Shown: piece after piece, positions 34,974 to 50,920 of the stretch | How the letters are laid out: the number at the start of each line of letters is the position of its first letter | How positions within the stretch are numbered: position 1 is the first letter of the stretch | Source: Agromyces sp. LHK192 | Lineage (GTDB): Bacteria; Actinomycetota; Actinomycetes; Actinomycetales; Microbacteriaceae | Assembly (NCBI RefSeq): GCF_004006235.1 | Contig: NZ_CP034753.1 | Span: 3,100,001 to 3,164,000, forward strand | Direction: 5' to 3' | DNA length: 64,000 bases | Program-made: the position numbers and the translations under genes | The notes under the pieces: generated by a model | Told to the model about the DNA's origin: nothing | The model's input: the letters and a program-made list of their open reading frames with translations, nothing else | The model's database searches: none

Positions 34974-36644
34974 TCAGACGGCGACCCGCAGGACCTCCTC
35001 GATCGACGTGATCCCCGAGCGGACCTTCGCCCACCCGTCCTCCCGTAGCGAGCGCATACCGGCCCGCTTCGCCGCGCCGGCGATCTCGCTCGCCGCGGCC
35101 CGCGACACCGCGAGCCGCTCGATCTCCTCACCGACCTCCATCACCTCGTGCAGGGCGATGCGGCCGCGGTACCCGGTCTTCGCGCACGCCTGGCAGCCGA
35201 CCGCGCCGTACAGCTGCGGCGCCGGGGCATCCGCCTCGAACCTGAACCGCATCGCCGCCAGCTCCTCGATCGGGTGCTCGACCGGCTCCTTGCAGCGGTC
35301 GCACAGGCGGCGGGCGAGCCGCTGCGCGACGACGCAGTCGACCGCCGAACCCACGAGGAACGGCTCCACGCCCATCTCGGTGAGCCGCGTCACCGCACTC
35401 GCCGCGTCGTTGGTGTGCAGCGTCGACAGCACGAGGTGGCCCGTCAGCGACGCCTCGATCGCGATCTGCGCGGTCTCCCGGTCGCGGATCTCGCCGACCA
35501 GGACGATGTCCGGATCGGACCGCAGGATGCTCCGCAGCGCGCTCGCGAACGTCAGGCCGGCCTTCACGTTCACCTGCACCTGGTTGATGCCCGCCATGCG
35601 GTACTCGACCGGATCCTCGACGGTGATCACGTTCACCTCGGGCCGGGCGACGGCGTTCAGCGTCGCGTACAGCGTCGTCGACTTGCCCGAACCCGTCGGC
35701 CCCGTCACGAGGATCATGCCGTGCGGGCGTCGGAACGAGCGCTCGTACACCGCGAGGTTCTCGTCGCGCAGCCCGAGCTCGCCGAGGTCGAGCGTCGCCT
35801 GCGAGTTGTCGAGGATCCGCATGACGACCTTCTCGCCCCACACCGTCGGCAGCGTCGCCACGCGTACGTCGATCTTGCGGCCGCCGGCCGAGGCCGACAT
35901 GCGGCCGTCCTGCGGCCGCCGGCGCTCCGCGATGTCGATGTCCGCCATGATCTTCAAGCGCGAGATCACGCCGTTCTGGATCGACTTCGGCGCCGACTGC
36001 ATCTCGTGCAGCACGCCGTCGATGCGGTACCGCACGCGAAGGGACGACTCCTGCGGTTCGATGTGGATGTCGCTCGCGTGGTCGGCGATGGCCTGCGAGA
36101 CCAGCAGGTTCACGAGGCGCACGACCGGCGCGTCGTCCTCGACGTCGGCGACCGCGAACGCGTCGGCACCCGTGGCATCCTGCTCATCCTCGATCGTCGA
36201 CGTCAGGTCGTGCATCTCGGTGTCGGCGCGGTGCGTGCGCGCGATCATCGCGAGCACGTCCGACCGCGAGGCCACGAGCGGGCGCACCTCGAGGCCCGAC
36301 TCCACGCGCACGTCGTCGATCGCGAGGATGTCGCCCGGATCGACCATCGCGACCACGATCACGTCGCCCTCGCGCGCGACCGGCAGCACCGTGTGCCGCC
36401 GGCACGTCGCCGCACCGACCAGTTCGGATGCCTCGGCGTCGACCGGATACTCCAGCAGGTCGGCGACGTACTCGACGCCCGCCTGCGCGGCCCTCGCCCG
36501 CGCCAACTGCTCCTCCGTGATGACGCCGCGTTCGACCAGGCGCTGCGCGGCGCGGCCGTCGGGGTCCTCGAGGGCGCCGATCTCGTCGAGGTGCTCGATC
36601 GACACCTCGGTCTGCAGGATCAGGATCTCGCCGAGTGGGCGCAT
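34974..36644 (-). CDS. pilB: Pilus extension ATPase PilB
   Basis: 556 residues. The N-terminal GspE/MshEN domain (1-150) is followed by the ATPase: Walker A GPTGSGKSTTL near 318, Asp box, Walker B SDPDIVLVGEIRDRETAQIA and the His box LSTLHTNDA. A tetracysteine zinc site is CDRC...CQAC near 440-480. It powers pilin polymerisation. ATG 36644 has a GGAGG site 5 nt upstream and aligns with the family; longer in-frame readings into the leader have no support. First gene of pilB-pilT-pilC with a 226-nt leader. Confidence 0.95.
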   Translation of the reverse strand: MRPLGEILILQTEVSIEHLDEIGALEDPDGRAAQRLVERGVITEEQLARARAAQAGVEYVADLLEYPVDAEASELVGAATCRRHTVLPVAREGDVIVVAMVDPGDILAIDDVRVESGLEVRPLVASRSDVLAMIARTHRADTEMHDLTSTIEDEQDATGADAFAVADVEDDAPVVRLVNLLVSQAIADHASDIHIEPQESSLRVRYRIDGVLHEMQSAPKSIQNGVISRLKIMADIDIAERRRPQDGRMSASAGGRKIDVRVATLPTVWGEKVVMRILDNSQATLDLGELGLRDENLAVYERSFRRPHGMILVTGPTGSGKSTTLYATLNAVARPEVNVITVEDPVEYRMAGINQVQVNVKAGLTFASALRSILRSDPDIVLVGEIRDRETAQIAIEASLTGHLVLSTLHTNDAASAVTRLTEMGVEPFLVGSAVDCVVAQRLARRLCDRCKEPVEHPIEELAAMRFRFEADAPAPQLYGAVGCQACAKTGYRGRIALHEVMEVGEEIERLAVSRAAASEIAGAAKRAGMRSLREDGWAKVRSGITSIEEVLRVAV

Positions 36645-36851
36645 GCTTGCCTCCGTCGTGCGGGAGGCGCGCGAGGCAGGGCGTCGCGCGGGAACGGGTA
36701 TGGGGCGTGGAGCGGGCTTTCCTGGGCTTGGGGGAACGGGGGTGCTCACCGGTCCGCGGCGCTCGGGTGCGCCGGAACCGGTGCCGGCCACCGACCCGCG
36801 ATTCGGGTTCGCGCGTCGGTGCCCGGAGTTCGGGTGAGGCAACCGTAGAGG

Positions 36852-36878
36852 TGAGTGCGACTCACTCCTATACCCCAC
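36852..36878 (-). promoter_or_regulatory. pilB upstream element and inverted repeat
   Basis: TGGGGTATA (36878-36870, minus strand) matches the pilA upstream element exactly. Just downstream is the inverted repeat GTGAGTGCGACTCAC (36852-36866), a possible operator. The whole 36645-36947 stretch otherwise holds no gene; it is Pro-codon-like GC-rich sequence forming the pilB leader. Confidence 0.5.
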
Positions 36879-36947
36879 AACGGGGAACCCCCGGACGGGG
36901 AGCACCCGGTCGGGGGTCGCGCAGACGGGGGGCTTGCAGACGACGAA

Positions 36948-36977
36948 GGGCCCCGCATCCGAATGGATGCGGGGCCC
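36948..36977 (-). terminator. Strong hairpin after rpoC
   Basis: Perfect 13-bp stem GGGCCCCGCATCC / GGATGCGGGGCCC with a 4-nt loop, 49 nt beyond the rpoC stop. It ends the rpoBC transcript and insulates the pilus genes from it. The minus-strand sequence after the stem is TTCGTCGTC, moderately T-rich. Confidence 0.8.
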
Positions 36978-37026
36978 CGATCACGATCAGCGGCTGCGCC
37001 GCCGAACGATCACCGTTCGATCAGGC

Positions 37027-40929
<3,903 letters not shown>

Positions 40930-40973
40930 TTTCTCTCCTTGAGAAGTTTCCTGAATCGTTCTTCGTGCCTGGC

Positions 40974-44465
<3,492 letters not shown>

Positions 44466-44480
44466 GGAAATGACCTCCAG

Positions 44481-44494
44481 GGCCCGATCGGGCC
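44481..44494 (-). promoter_or_regulatory. Palindrome beside the rpoB ribosome-binding site
   Basis: Perfect 14-bp palindrome GGCCCGATCGGGCC ends 4 nt before the GGAGG of rpoB. In RNA it would form a short hairpin abutting the ribosome-binding site, which could tune translation. The rest of the 44466-44622 leader shows no gene. Confidence 0.4.
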
Positions 44495-44622
44495 GGTTCA
44501 CTGTCGATGGTGGTGGAGTGGACCCCTCAGACGGATGCATCTCCGGGTGTCGAATGACCCCGGACTCGCAAGGAAGCCGACCGCAATATGAAGGCAAGTT
44601 GGGTCTGGGAGCGCAAACCTCA

Positions 44623-44651
44623 ACTATAAGCGATATTGTGCGCCGTGTCCA
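44623..44651 (-). promoter_or_regulatory. rpoB promoter
   Basis: Minus strand: -35 TGGACA (44651-44646), 17-nt spacer, -10 TATAGT (44628-44623). Near-consensus housekeeping promoter; transcription should start about 150 nt before the TTG of rpoB. Confidence 0.85.
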
Positions 44652-44660
44652 GTCGGTTCC

Positions 44661-44689
44661 TTGATTTGTGCGCGCGAGTCCGGTATAAC
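44661..44689 (+). promoter_or_regulatory. Divergent plus-strand promoter
   Basis: Plus strand: -35 TTGATT (44661-44666), 17-nt spacer, -10 TATAAC (44684-44689). It points away from rpoB toward the small gene at 44768 and is separated from the rpoB -35 by only 9 bp, so the two may compete for polymerase. Confidence 0.65.
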
Positions 44690-44767
44690 CGCGTGCCCGA
44701 GTCCCGAACGGCGTAACGTCGAGCCGACGGATGCCCCTCCGATGCGGCATCCGGAACGGGGGACACC

Positions 44768-45004
44768 ATGGGCGGCGACGGCTACGAATACCCGGATGAG
44801 GCCGGATATCCCGACGGAACGGGCACCCTCGACGAGGGCACCCGAGAGCGGGCGGGCGATGCGGCATCCGACCGGGCGACGGCGACGGGACCGGCCTCGC
44901 CCTCGGCCGACGAGACGTCGGCCCGCGAGGACGACGTCGACCGCGAGACCGACGAGATCGCCGATTTCGCGTCGGAGGACGTCGAGGACGACGAGGGCGT
45001 CTGA
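44768..45004 (+). CDS. Small acidic disordered protein (78 aa)
   Basis: 78 residues, very acidic (Asp, Glu, Gly and Ala rich), no hydrophobic segment and no recognisable domain. A convincing promoter lies 79 nt upstream and a GGGG-containing stretch precedes the ATG, which supports expression. Coding status is otherwise uncertain because high GC makes open frames common. Possibly a small regulatory or stress protein; no function assigned. Confidence 0.5.
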   Translation: MGGDGYEYPDEAGYPDGTGTLDEGTRERAGDAASDRATATGPASPSADETSAREDDVDRETDEIADFASEDVEDDEGV

Positions 45005-45048
45005 GGCCGCCGCCCCGCGCGATGCTTCGCCGTGGGACGATGCCTTCC

Positions 45049-45858
45049 ATGGCGCCCTCGCGCAACCGGCCCTCGCGCGACGAACCCGCGCGCATCGAAT
45101 TCGAGACCGACGTGTTCTCGTCGACCGGCCTCACGCTGCTCGTCGACGGGCAGGCGCAGTCGCACGTGGATCCGGTCGACCCGACCCGGTTGTTCTTCGA
45201 GTACACCCGGCGCATCGGCCACGTCGTCGACGCCGTCAGGCCGCCGGGGGCGCCGATCCGCGCGCTGCACCTCGGCGGCGGAGCGCTGACCCTCCCCCGC
45301 TACGTCGAGGCGACGCGGCCCGGATCCCGGCAGGTCGTGGTCGAGCACGACCCTGCCGTCGTCGAGACCGTGCTCGCCCGACTGCCGCTGCCCGGCCGCG
45401 CCGACATCGATGTGCGGATCCGTGACGCCGCGAACGTCGCGGGTTGGGCCATGGGCGCGACCCATCCGTCGGCGGCATCCGGCTACGACCTCGTGGTCGT
45501 CGACCTCTACTCCGGGCTCGAGCCGCCCGAGTTCGTCGCGACCCGTGAATTCGCCGACGCGGTGCTGTCGGTGCTCGCGCCCGACGGCCTGGCCGTCCTG
45601 AACGTGGCGGACGCCGCGGGGCTCGGCCGGCTCGGGGACCAGGCCCGCGCGTTCGCCCGTGCCCGTCCGTCGGCCGAGCTGCTCGCGACCGGCGACGCCG
45701 CGGTGCTGAGCGGATCCGAAGAGGGCAACGTCGTGCTCGTCGTCGGTCCCGACAGGTTGCCACCGCGCCTCGAGCCGCTGCTGCGTGCCGTCGGTCCCCA
45801 CCCGGCCGAGGTGCTCACCGCCGAGCGCCTCGACTTCGTCCTCTGGGGAGGGTGCTGA
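45049..45858 (+). CDS. Spermidine-synthase-like methyltransferase-fold protein, copy 1
   Basis: 269 residues. Rossmann SAM/dcSAM-binding fold: glycine loop [14 protein letters not shown], acidic strand [13 protein letters not shown], and [10 protein letters not shown] where polyamine synthases place the catalytic Asp. Such proteins are often annotated as spermidine synthase, but actinobacterial copies frequently lack polyamine-site residues, so substrate is unknown. Start: ATG 45049 is favoured over ATG 45022 because GACGAT lies 7 nt before it (weak leaderless match). It is followed 39 nt later by a paralogue. Confidence 0.8.
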   Translation: MAPSRNRPSRDEPARIEFETDVFSSTGLTLLVDGQAQSHVDPVDPTRLFFEYTRRIGHVVDAVRPPGAPIRALHLGGGALTLPRYVEATRPGSRQVVVEHDPAVVETVLARLPLPGRADIDVRIRDAANVAGWAMGATHPSAASGYDLVVVDLYSGLEPPEFVATREFADAVLSVLAPDGLAVLNVADAAGLGRLGDQARAFARARPSAELLATGDAAVLSGSEEGNVVLVVGPDRLPPRLEPLLRAVGPHPAEVLTAERLDFVLWGGC

Positions 45859-45897
45859 GCCGCCCCCGGCCGGCAGCGGGCGGGTAGCGTGGCATCC

Positions 45898-46749
45898 GTG
45901 CCCGACTTCGAACGCCGCCTCGCACTGAGCGGCCACCTCGCGCGCCTGGAGGAGTCCCGGCGGGAGCCGGGCTCGTGGACGCTCTACGTCGACGGCACGC
46001 CGCAGTCGCACCTCGACGTCGAGCACCCCGAGTGGCTCGGCTTCGAGTACGTGCGCCGCATCGGGCACGCCGCCGACCTCGTGGCACCCTCCGGGGAGCC
46101 GATCACGGCGCTGCACCTCGGCGGCGGCGGGCTGACGCTCCCCCGCTACCTCGCCGCGACCCGCCCGGGTTCGCGCCAGCAGGTCGTCGAACTCGAGGCC
46201 GACCTCGTCGCGTTCGTGCGCGAGCACCTGCCGCTGCCCCGCGGCGAGCAGATCCGGGTGCGCACGGGCGATGCCCGCGAGGTGCTCGCGAAGCTGCCGG
46301 CCGGACTCGACGGCGTCGTCGACCTCGCGATCGTCGACATCTTCGCGGGCGCCCGCACCCCCGCGCACGTGACGAGCACCGAGTTCTACGGCCTGATCGC
46401 GCCGCGGCTGTCGCCGCGGGGCATCGTCTCCGTGAACGTGGCCGACGGCGCGGGCCTCGCCTTCGCCCGGTCGCAGGCCGCGACGCTCGCGCACGTGTTC
46501 GCGCACGTCGCGCTCGCGGCCGACTCGAACATGCTGAAGGGCCGCCGCTTCGGCAACGTCGTGATGTACGCGTCGGCAGCGCCGCTCCCGTTCGACCGGA
46601 TGCCCCGACTGCTCGGCAGCGACCCGGCGCCCGCGAAGCTCGTCGAGGGCGCCGAGTTCCGCACGTTCGCGGCCGGCGGCCGGGTGGTGACGGATGCGAC
46701 GGCCGTGCCGTCGCCCCCGCCGGCACGGTCGATCTTCCTGTCGCGCTGA
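45898..46749 (+). CDS. Spermidine-synthase-like methyltransferase-fold protein, copy 2
   Basis: 283 residues, clearly paralogous to the preceding gene: shared HVDxxxP/HLDVEHPEWL opening, ALHLGGGGLTLPRYLAATRP, and the Asp strand DLAIVDIFAGARTP. TAGCGT lies 7 nt before GTG 45898, a leaderless promoter, which favours it over GTG 45889. Having its own promoter, it need not be co-expressed with copy 1. Substrate unknown; could be polyamine synthase-like or a different methyl/aminopropyl transferase. Confidence 0.82.
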   Translation: MPDFERRLALSGHLARLEESRREPGSWTLYVDGTPQSHLDVEHPEWLGFEYVRRIGHAADLVAPSGEPITALHLGGGGLTLPRYLAATRPGSRQQVVELEADLVAFVREHLPLPRGEQIRVRTGDAREVLAKLPAGLDGVVDLAIVDIFAGARTPAHVTSTEFYGLIAPRLSPRGIVSVNVADGAGLAFARSQAATLAHVFAHVALAADSNMLKGRRFGNVVMYASAAPLPFDRMPRLLGSDPAPAKLVEGAEFRTFAAGGRVVTDATAVPSPPPARSIFLSR

Positions 46750-46782
46750 GCGGGGCGCCCGAACGGCGGCGGGCGCGCCCGA

Positions 46783-48438
46783 TCAGCCCGCGCGCACCCA
46801 GCCGGGCCGGCTCGGCGCGGTCTCGTTCCACACGCGGTCGAGTGCGGTGACGACGTACGTGTACGCGGTGCCCGGCGCTGCCGCGGCATCCACCCATTCC
46901 TGGCGGACGGCGTCGGCTGCGCGCACGGTCGCGACGAGGTTGGCGGCGTCCTCGACGTCGATCGACGCGACCCGGCCCTCGACGCGGTAGACCGCGAACG
47001 ACGTGGCCCGCCGGTCGGGCCGGATGGCGTCGAGCCAGACGACGCGCGCGCCGTCGTCGACGCGGTGCACGACGGCGAGCACGGGCGTGCGCACGTCGGT
47101 CTCCGGCAGCCACGGCATCGCGGGCACGATCGCCGGCGTCGGGTAGTGGCGGTCGCGCAGCAGCGTCATGGCTCCCTGCGGGTCGGCGGGCACGTGGTTG
47201 GCCGAGAAGTAGACGTTGCCGTGCACGGGTGCGCGGTCGGCGTCGACCTGCCGGTCGAAGTCGAGGTGGTTCGAGAGCTCGGCGGGGTCGGTGAACACTC
47301 CCGAGGTCACCTTGTAGAGCGCCTCGCCGATGTAGAGGTGGGTGCCGGATGCCTCGGCGACGTCGGCCCACCAGGGCACGAGCGCGGCGTAGTCGGCGAC
47401 GGCGAGCCCGAACTGCCAGTAGATCTGCGGGTTGATGTAGTCGAGCCAGCCCTCGACCACCCACTTGCGGGTGTCGGCGAACTGCATGTCGTACGACTGC
47501 GAGCCGCTCGTGGCGGAGCCCGCGGGGTCGGTCGCCGCGTTGCGCCAGATGCCGAACGGGCTGATGCCGAACTTCACCCAGGGCTTCGTGGCCTTGATGC
47601 GTTCGGAGATGGACCGCACGAAGGTGTTCACGTTCTCGCGCCGCCAGTCGGCGATGTCGGCGAACCCGGCACCGTGCGCGGCGTAGGTCGCGGCATCCGG
47701 GATCGTCTGCCCGGCCACCGCGTACGGGTAGAAGTAGTCGTCGAAGTGCACGCCGTCGAGGTCGTAGTGCTCGACGGAGTGCATGATCGCCTGCTGGATG
47801 TGCTCCTGCACCTCGGGCAGGCCCGGGTCGAAGTAGAGCTTGCCGCCGTACGGCCAGATCCACTCGGGGTGCACGCGTGCGGGGTGCTCGGGGACGAGCT
47901 TCGTGGGGTCGGCCTGCATCGAGACCCGGTAGGGGTTGTACCAGGCGTGCAGCTCGAGGTTGCGCCGGTGCGCCTCGTCGACGATGAACGCGAGCGGGTC
48001 GTAGCCGGGGTCCTGTCCCTGCACGCCGGTGAGGTACTGCGACCAGGGTTCGAGCGGGCTCGGCCAGAACGCGTCGGCGGTCGGGCGCACCTGCACGAAG
48101 ACGGCGTTGAGGTTGAACTGCGCGGCGACGTCGAGCCAGCGCAGGAACTCGGCCTGCTGGTCGGCGGCCGACAGGCCGGTCTTGGAGGGCCAGTCGATGT
48201 TGACGACGGAGGAGATCCACATGGCGCGCAGCTCGCGCTTGCGGGGCGCGAACGCGGCGCCGGCGGCGGTGCCGTCGGCGCGGGCGGGCGAGGCGGCCAG
48301 CGTCCCGATCGTGACGGAGAAGGCGGATGCCGCGGCGCCGGCCACGGCGAGGGTGAGGAAGCCCCGGCGGGCGAGCCCTGCGGGGCCGGAGTCGGACGTC
48401 GCCGGTTCCGGGGTCGGTGTCGTGGTGGCCTGATGCAT
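46783..48438 (-). CDS. Tat-exported glycosidase-like protein (GHL10/DUF187 type)
   Basis: 551 residues. A twin-arginine signal (Arg24-Arg25 in LARRGFLTLAVAGAAASAF) exports it folded. The body is a TIM barrel of the glycosidase-like GHL10 family: AMWISSVVNIDWPS, FVQVRPTADAFWPS and DLDGVHFDDYFYP (acidic active-site loop). A fibronectin-like C-terminal domain follows (about 455-551). Likely acts on cell-wall or environmental glycans; the exact substrate is unknown. ATG 48438 has AAGGA 7 nt upstream. It converges with the methyltransferase-like gene. Confidence 0.88.
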   Translation of the reverse strand: MHQATTTPTPEPATSDSGPAGLARRGFLTLAVAGAAASAFSVTIGTLAASPARADGTAAGAAFAPRKRELRAMWISSVVNIDWPSKTGLSAADQQAEFLRWLDVAAQFNLNAVFVQVRPTADAFWPSPLEPWSQYLTGVQGQDPGYDPLAFIVDEAHRRNLELHAWYNPYRVSMQADPTKLVPEHPARVHPEWIWPYGGKLYFDPGLPEVQEHIQQAIMHSVEHYDLDGVHFDDYFYPYAVAGQTIPDAATYAAHGAGFADIADWRRENVNTFVRSISERIKATKPWVKFGISPFGIWRNAATDPAGSATSGSQSYDMQFADTRKWVVEGWLDYINPQIYWQFGLAVADYAALVPWWADVAEASGTHLYIGEALYKVTSGVFTDPAELSNHLDFDRQVDADRAPVHGNVYFSANHVPADPQGAMTLLRDRHYPTPAIVPAMPWLPETDVRTPVLAVVHRVDDGARVVWLDAIRPDRRATSFAVYRVEGRVASIDVEDAANLVATVRAADAVRQEWVDAAAAPGTAYTYVVTALDRVWNETAPSRPGWVRAG

Positions 48439-48514
48439 CGCTGGATCCTTCCGTAGGGTTGCGGAAGATACTTCCAGCTCAGGCATAAATTGTGAAGAGT
48501 TGTTTCCAGACTCG

Positions 48515-49420
48515 TCACGCGTGCCGGAAGCGGATCCCCTGACCGGGCCGCACCTGCGCCAGCCGGTCGAGCGATGCCGGGGCCACGATCGCGACCACGG
48601 GGTATCCGCCCGTCACCGGCCGGTCGGCGAGCAGGATCGTCGGCTGCCCCGACGGCGGCAGCTGCATCGACCCGGGCACCGTCGCCTCGCTCGGCAGCTC
48701 GCCGATGCGGCGGGCGAGCGCCGACCGCTCGAGCACCGGCCCGTCGATCCTCGCGCCGACGCGGTCGGCCGCCGCCGACATGCGCCACTGACCGTCGAAG
48801 AGGCGCACGGTCGACGCCTCGTCGAGCCAGTCGGCACGCGGACCCGGGAGCAGCGCGAGGGTCACGGTTCCCTCCGAGGGCGGGTACGCCGCCTCACGGT
48901 CGAGCGTCGGCACGGATGCCGCGGGCTCCGACCCGATCGGCAGCACCCGGCCCGCCTCGACGCGGGCGGGGCCCAACCCCGACAGCGTGTCGGTCGACCG
49001 GGAGCCGAGCACGGGCGGCTCGTCGACCCCGCCCCTGACGGCGAGCACCCAGCGGATGCCGCGCTCGGGCGCCGCGAGTTCGAGCACGGCGCCGTCCACT
49101 CCGCGGGCCGCCGTGTACGGCGTCACCCGGCGTCCATCGAGCCGGATGTCTCCCCAGGCGCCGGCGACCGCGAACCATCGGGTGCCCCGGAACCGGGCGC
49201 GGAACCCGCCGCCGACGACCTCGAGGCCTGCCGCGCCGTCGGGGTTGCCCACGAGCCGGTTCGCGAGCGCGAGCGCGCCGCGGTCGAGGGCGCCCGACGC
49301 CGCGACGCCCAGGTGCGCGAGCCCGGGTCGGCCGAGGTCCTCGACGAGCGTCAGCGGCCCGGGTTGCTCGACGAGCAGGGCGTCGGAGGCGGGGTGGAGG
49401 GCACCGGTTCGCCCGCTCAT
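48515..49420 (-). CDS. pxpC: 5-oxoprolinase subunit PxpC
   Basis: 301 residues, the biotin-dependent carboxylase-like family (formerly KipA/YbgK). With PxpA and PxpB it hydrolyses 5-oxoproline to glutamate using ATP, detoxifying a spontaneous breakdown product of glutamine. Family phrases: VEDLGRPGLAHLGVAASGAL and near the end LADRPVTGGYPVVAIVAPAS. The ATG overlaps the pxpB stop by 4 nt. Last gene of pxpA-pxpB-pxpC. Confidence 0.93.
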   Translation of the reverse strand: MSGRTGALHPASDALLVEQPGPLTLVEDLGRPGLAHLGVAASGALDRGALALANRLVGNPDGAAGLEVVGGGFRARFRGTRWFAVAGAWGDIRLDGRRVTPYTAARGVDGAVLELAAPERGIRWVLAVRGGVDEPPVLGSRSTDTLSGLGPARVEAGRVLPIGSEPAASVPTLDREAAYPPSEGTVTLALLPGPRADWLDEASTVRLFDGQWRMSAAADRVGARIDGPVLERSALARRIGELPSEATVPGSMQLPPSGQPTILLADRPVTGGYPVVAIVAPASLDRLAQVRPGQGIRFRHA

Positions 49421-50052
49421 GCCCCGGTCACCGCCTCGAACCGCACGTGCGCCCCGGGCGCGAGCAGGGCGGGCGGCTGCGCCGCGGCATCCCACAGCGG
49501 GGCGTCGGCCCGCCCGATCAGCCGCCAGCCGCCGGGACTCGAGCGCGGGTAGGCGCCGCTGAAGCCGCCGGCGAGGCCGACCGCGCCCGCCGGCACCGAT
49601 GTGCGCGGCGACGCGAGGCGCGGCACGTCGAACGGCCAGTCCTCGCTCACCAGGTACGCGAACCCGGGAGCGAATCCGATGAACGCGACCCGCCAGGCGG
49701 CGGCGGCGTGCCGTGCGACCAGCTCGTCCGGCGCGAGGCCGAGTTCGTCGGCGACCTCGGCGAGGTCCCGGCCGTCGTACCGCACCGGCACGATCACGGG
49801 CTCGGCCGTACCCGCCGCGCCGGTCGGAGGCGGAGCATCCGTCGTCGCGCGCCGGATCCAGCTCGCCGCCGACTCGAGCGGCAGCATCGCGGGGTCGACG
49901 CTCACGAGCACCGTCCGGGCCGCGGGCACGAGCTCGACGACGCCGGCGGGCGCCGTCGCCGACAGGGTGTCGTGCAACGCCAGCACGTCGGGCAGCCCGT
50001 CGCACTCGACGAGCAGCGCCGACGCGCCCGACGGCAGGATGCGCCGGGTCAC
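49417..50052 (-). CDS. pxpB: 5-oxoprolinase subunit PxpB
   Basis: 211 residues, the allophanate-hydrolase-subunit-1-like family (KipI/YbgJ). Characteristic VAFIGFAPGFAYL near 117 and PRTSVPAGAVGLAGGFSGAY. Works with PxpC as the ATP-dependent half of 5-oxoprolinase. GTG 50052 overlaps the pxpA stop (GTGA), so the operon is translationally coupled throughout. Confidence 0.93.
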   Translation of the reverse strand: MTRRILPSGASALLVECDGLPDVLALHDTLSATAPAGVVELVPAARTVLVSVDPAMLPLESAASWIRRATTDAPPPTGAAGTAEPVIVPVRYDGRDLAEVADELGLAPDELVARHAAAAWRVAFIGFAPGFAYLVSEDWPFDVPRLASPRTSVPAGAVGLAGGFSGAYPRSSPGGWRLIGRADAPLWDAAAQPPALLAPGAHVRFEAVTGA

Positions 50053-50825
50053 GCGAACGCCCGCAGCTCGACCCCCGCGCCGGCGAGCGCGGCACGCACC
50101 CGCGCCGCGAGCGTGATCGCGCCCTCGGTGTCGCCGTGCAGGCACAGCGAATCGGGCCGGAGGTCGAGCCGGTCGCCGTCGACCGCGGCGATCCCCCCGG
50201 TCGTCGCGAGCTCGACGGCCCTCGCGGCGACCGCCTCCGGATCGGTCACGACCGCACCGGGGCGGCCGCGCGGCACGAGGCCTCCGTCGGGCAGGTAGGC
50301 ACGGTCGACGAACGCCTCCCGCACGAATCGCAGGCCGGCCTCGGCGGCGCGCGCCTCGAGTGCGTTTCCCGGCGCGCCGAGCACCGCGAGGCCCTCGTCG
50401 AACGCCGCGACGGCCTCGACGTACGCCGCGGCGGCCTCGGCGTCGACGCCGAGCCGGTGGTACAGCGCACCGTGGGCCTTCACGTAGGCGACGCCGATGC
50501 CCGCCGCGCGGGCGAGCGCGTCGAGCGCACCGAGCTGCACGAGGAGCTCGGCGGCGATGACGTCGGGCGGGGTGCCGAGCTCGCGGCGGCCGAATCCGTC
50601 GAGGTCGCGGTACCCGGGATGCGCACCGAGCGACACGCGGTGCGCCGTCGCCAGCCGGACGCTGCGCCGCATGACCACGGGGTCGCCGCCGTGGAACCCG
50701 CACGCGACGTTCGCACTGGTCACCAGGGGGAACATCGCGAGGTCGTCGGCGACCTCGACGTCGCCCACGGCCTCGCCGAGGTCGGCGTTGAGATCGATGC
50801 GCGCGCTGCGGGTGCCGGCCGTCAC
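50049..50825 (-). CDS. pxpA: 5-oxoprolinase subunit PxpA (LamB/YcsF family)
   Basis: 258 residues. DLNADLGE at the N-terminus, ANVACGFHGGDP near 40, and HGALYHRL near 117 are family signatures. Ring-opening subunit of 5-oxoprolinase. GTG 50825 abuts a GGGAGG stretch too closely for a normal ribosome-binding site. CAGAAT lies 6 nt upstream, so leaderless expression is more likely. Operon order A-B-C. Confidence 0.93.
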   Translation of the reverse strand: MTAGTRSARIDLNADLGEAVGDVEVADDLAMFPLVTSANVACGFHGGDPVVMRRSVRLATAHRVSLGAHPGYRDLDGFGRRELGTPPDVIAAELLVQLGALDALARAAGIGVAYVKAHGALYHRLGVDAEAAAAYVEAVAAFDEGLAVLGAPGNALEARAAEAGLRFVREAFVDRAYLPDGGLVPRGRPGAVVTDPEAVAARAVELATTGGIAAVDGDRLDLRPDSLCLHGDTEGAITLAARVRAALAGAGVELRAFA

Positions 50826-50920
50826 CCTCCCATTCTGTCGCCGGCGGCGGCAGACTGGGCAGAGGGCGTGGGGCAGAGGGCGCGAGCGGCACCCGGGCGA
50901 CCGCCGCCGGAGGGCGATGC

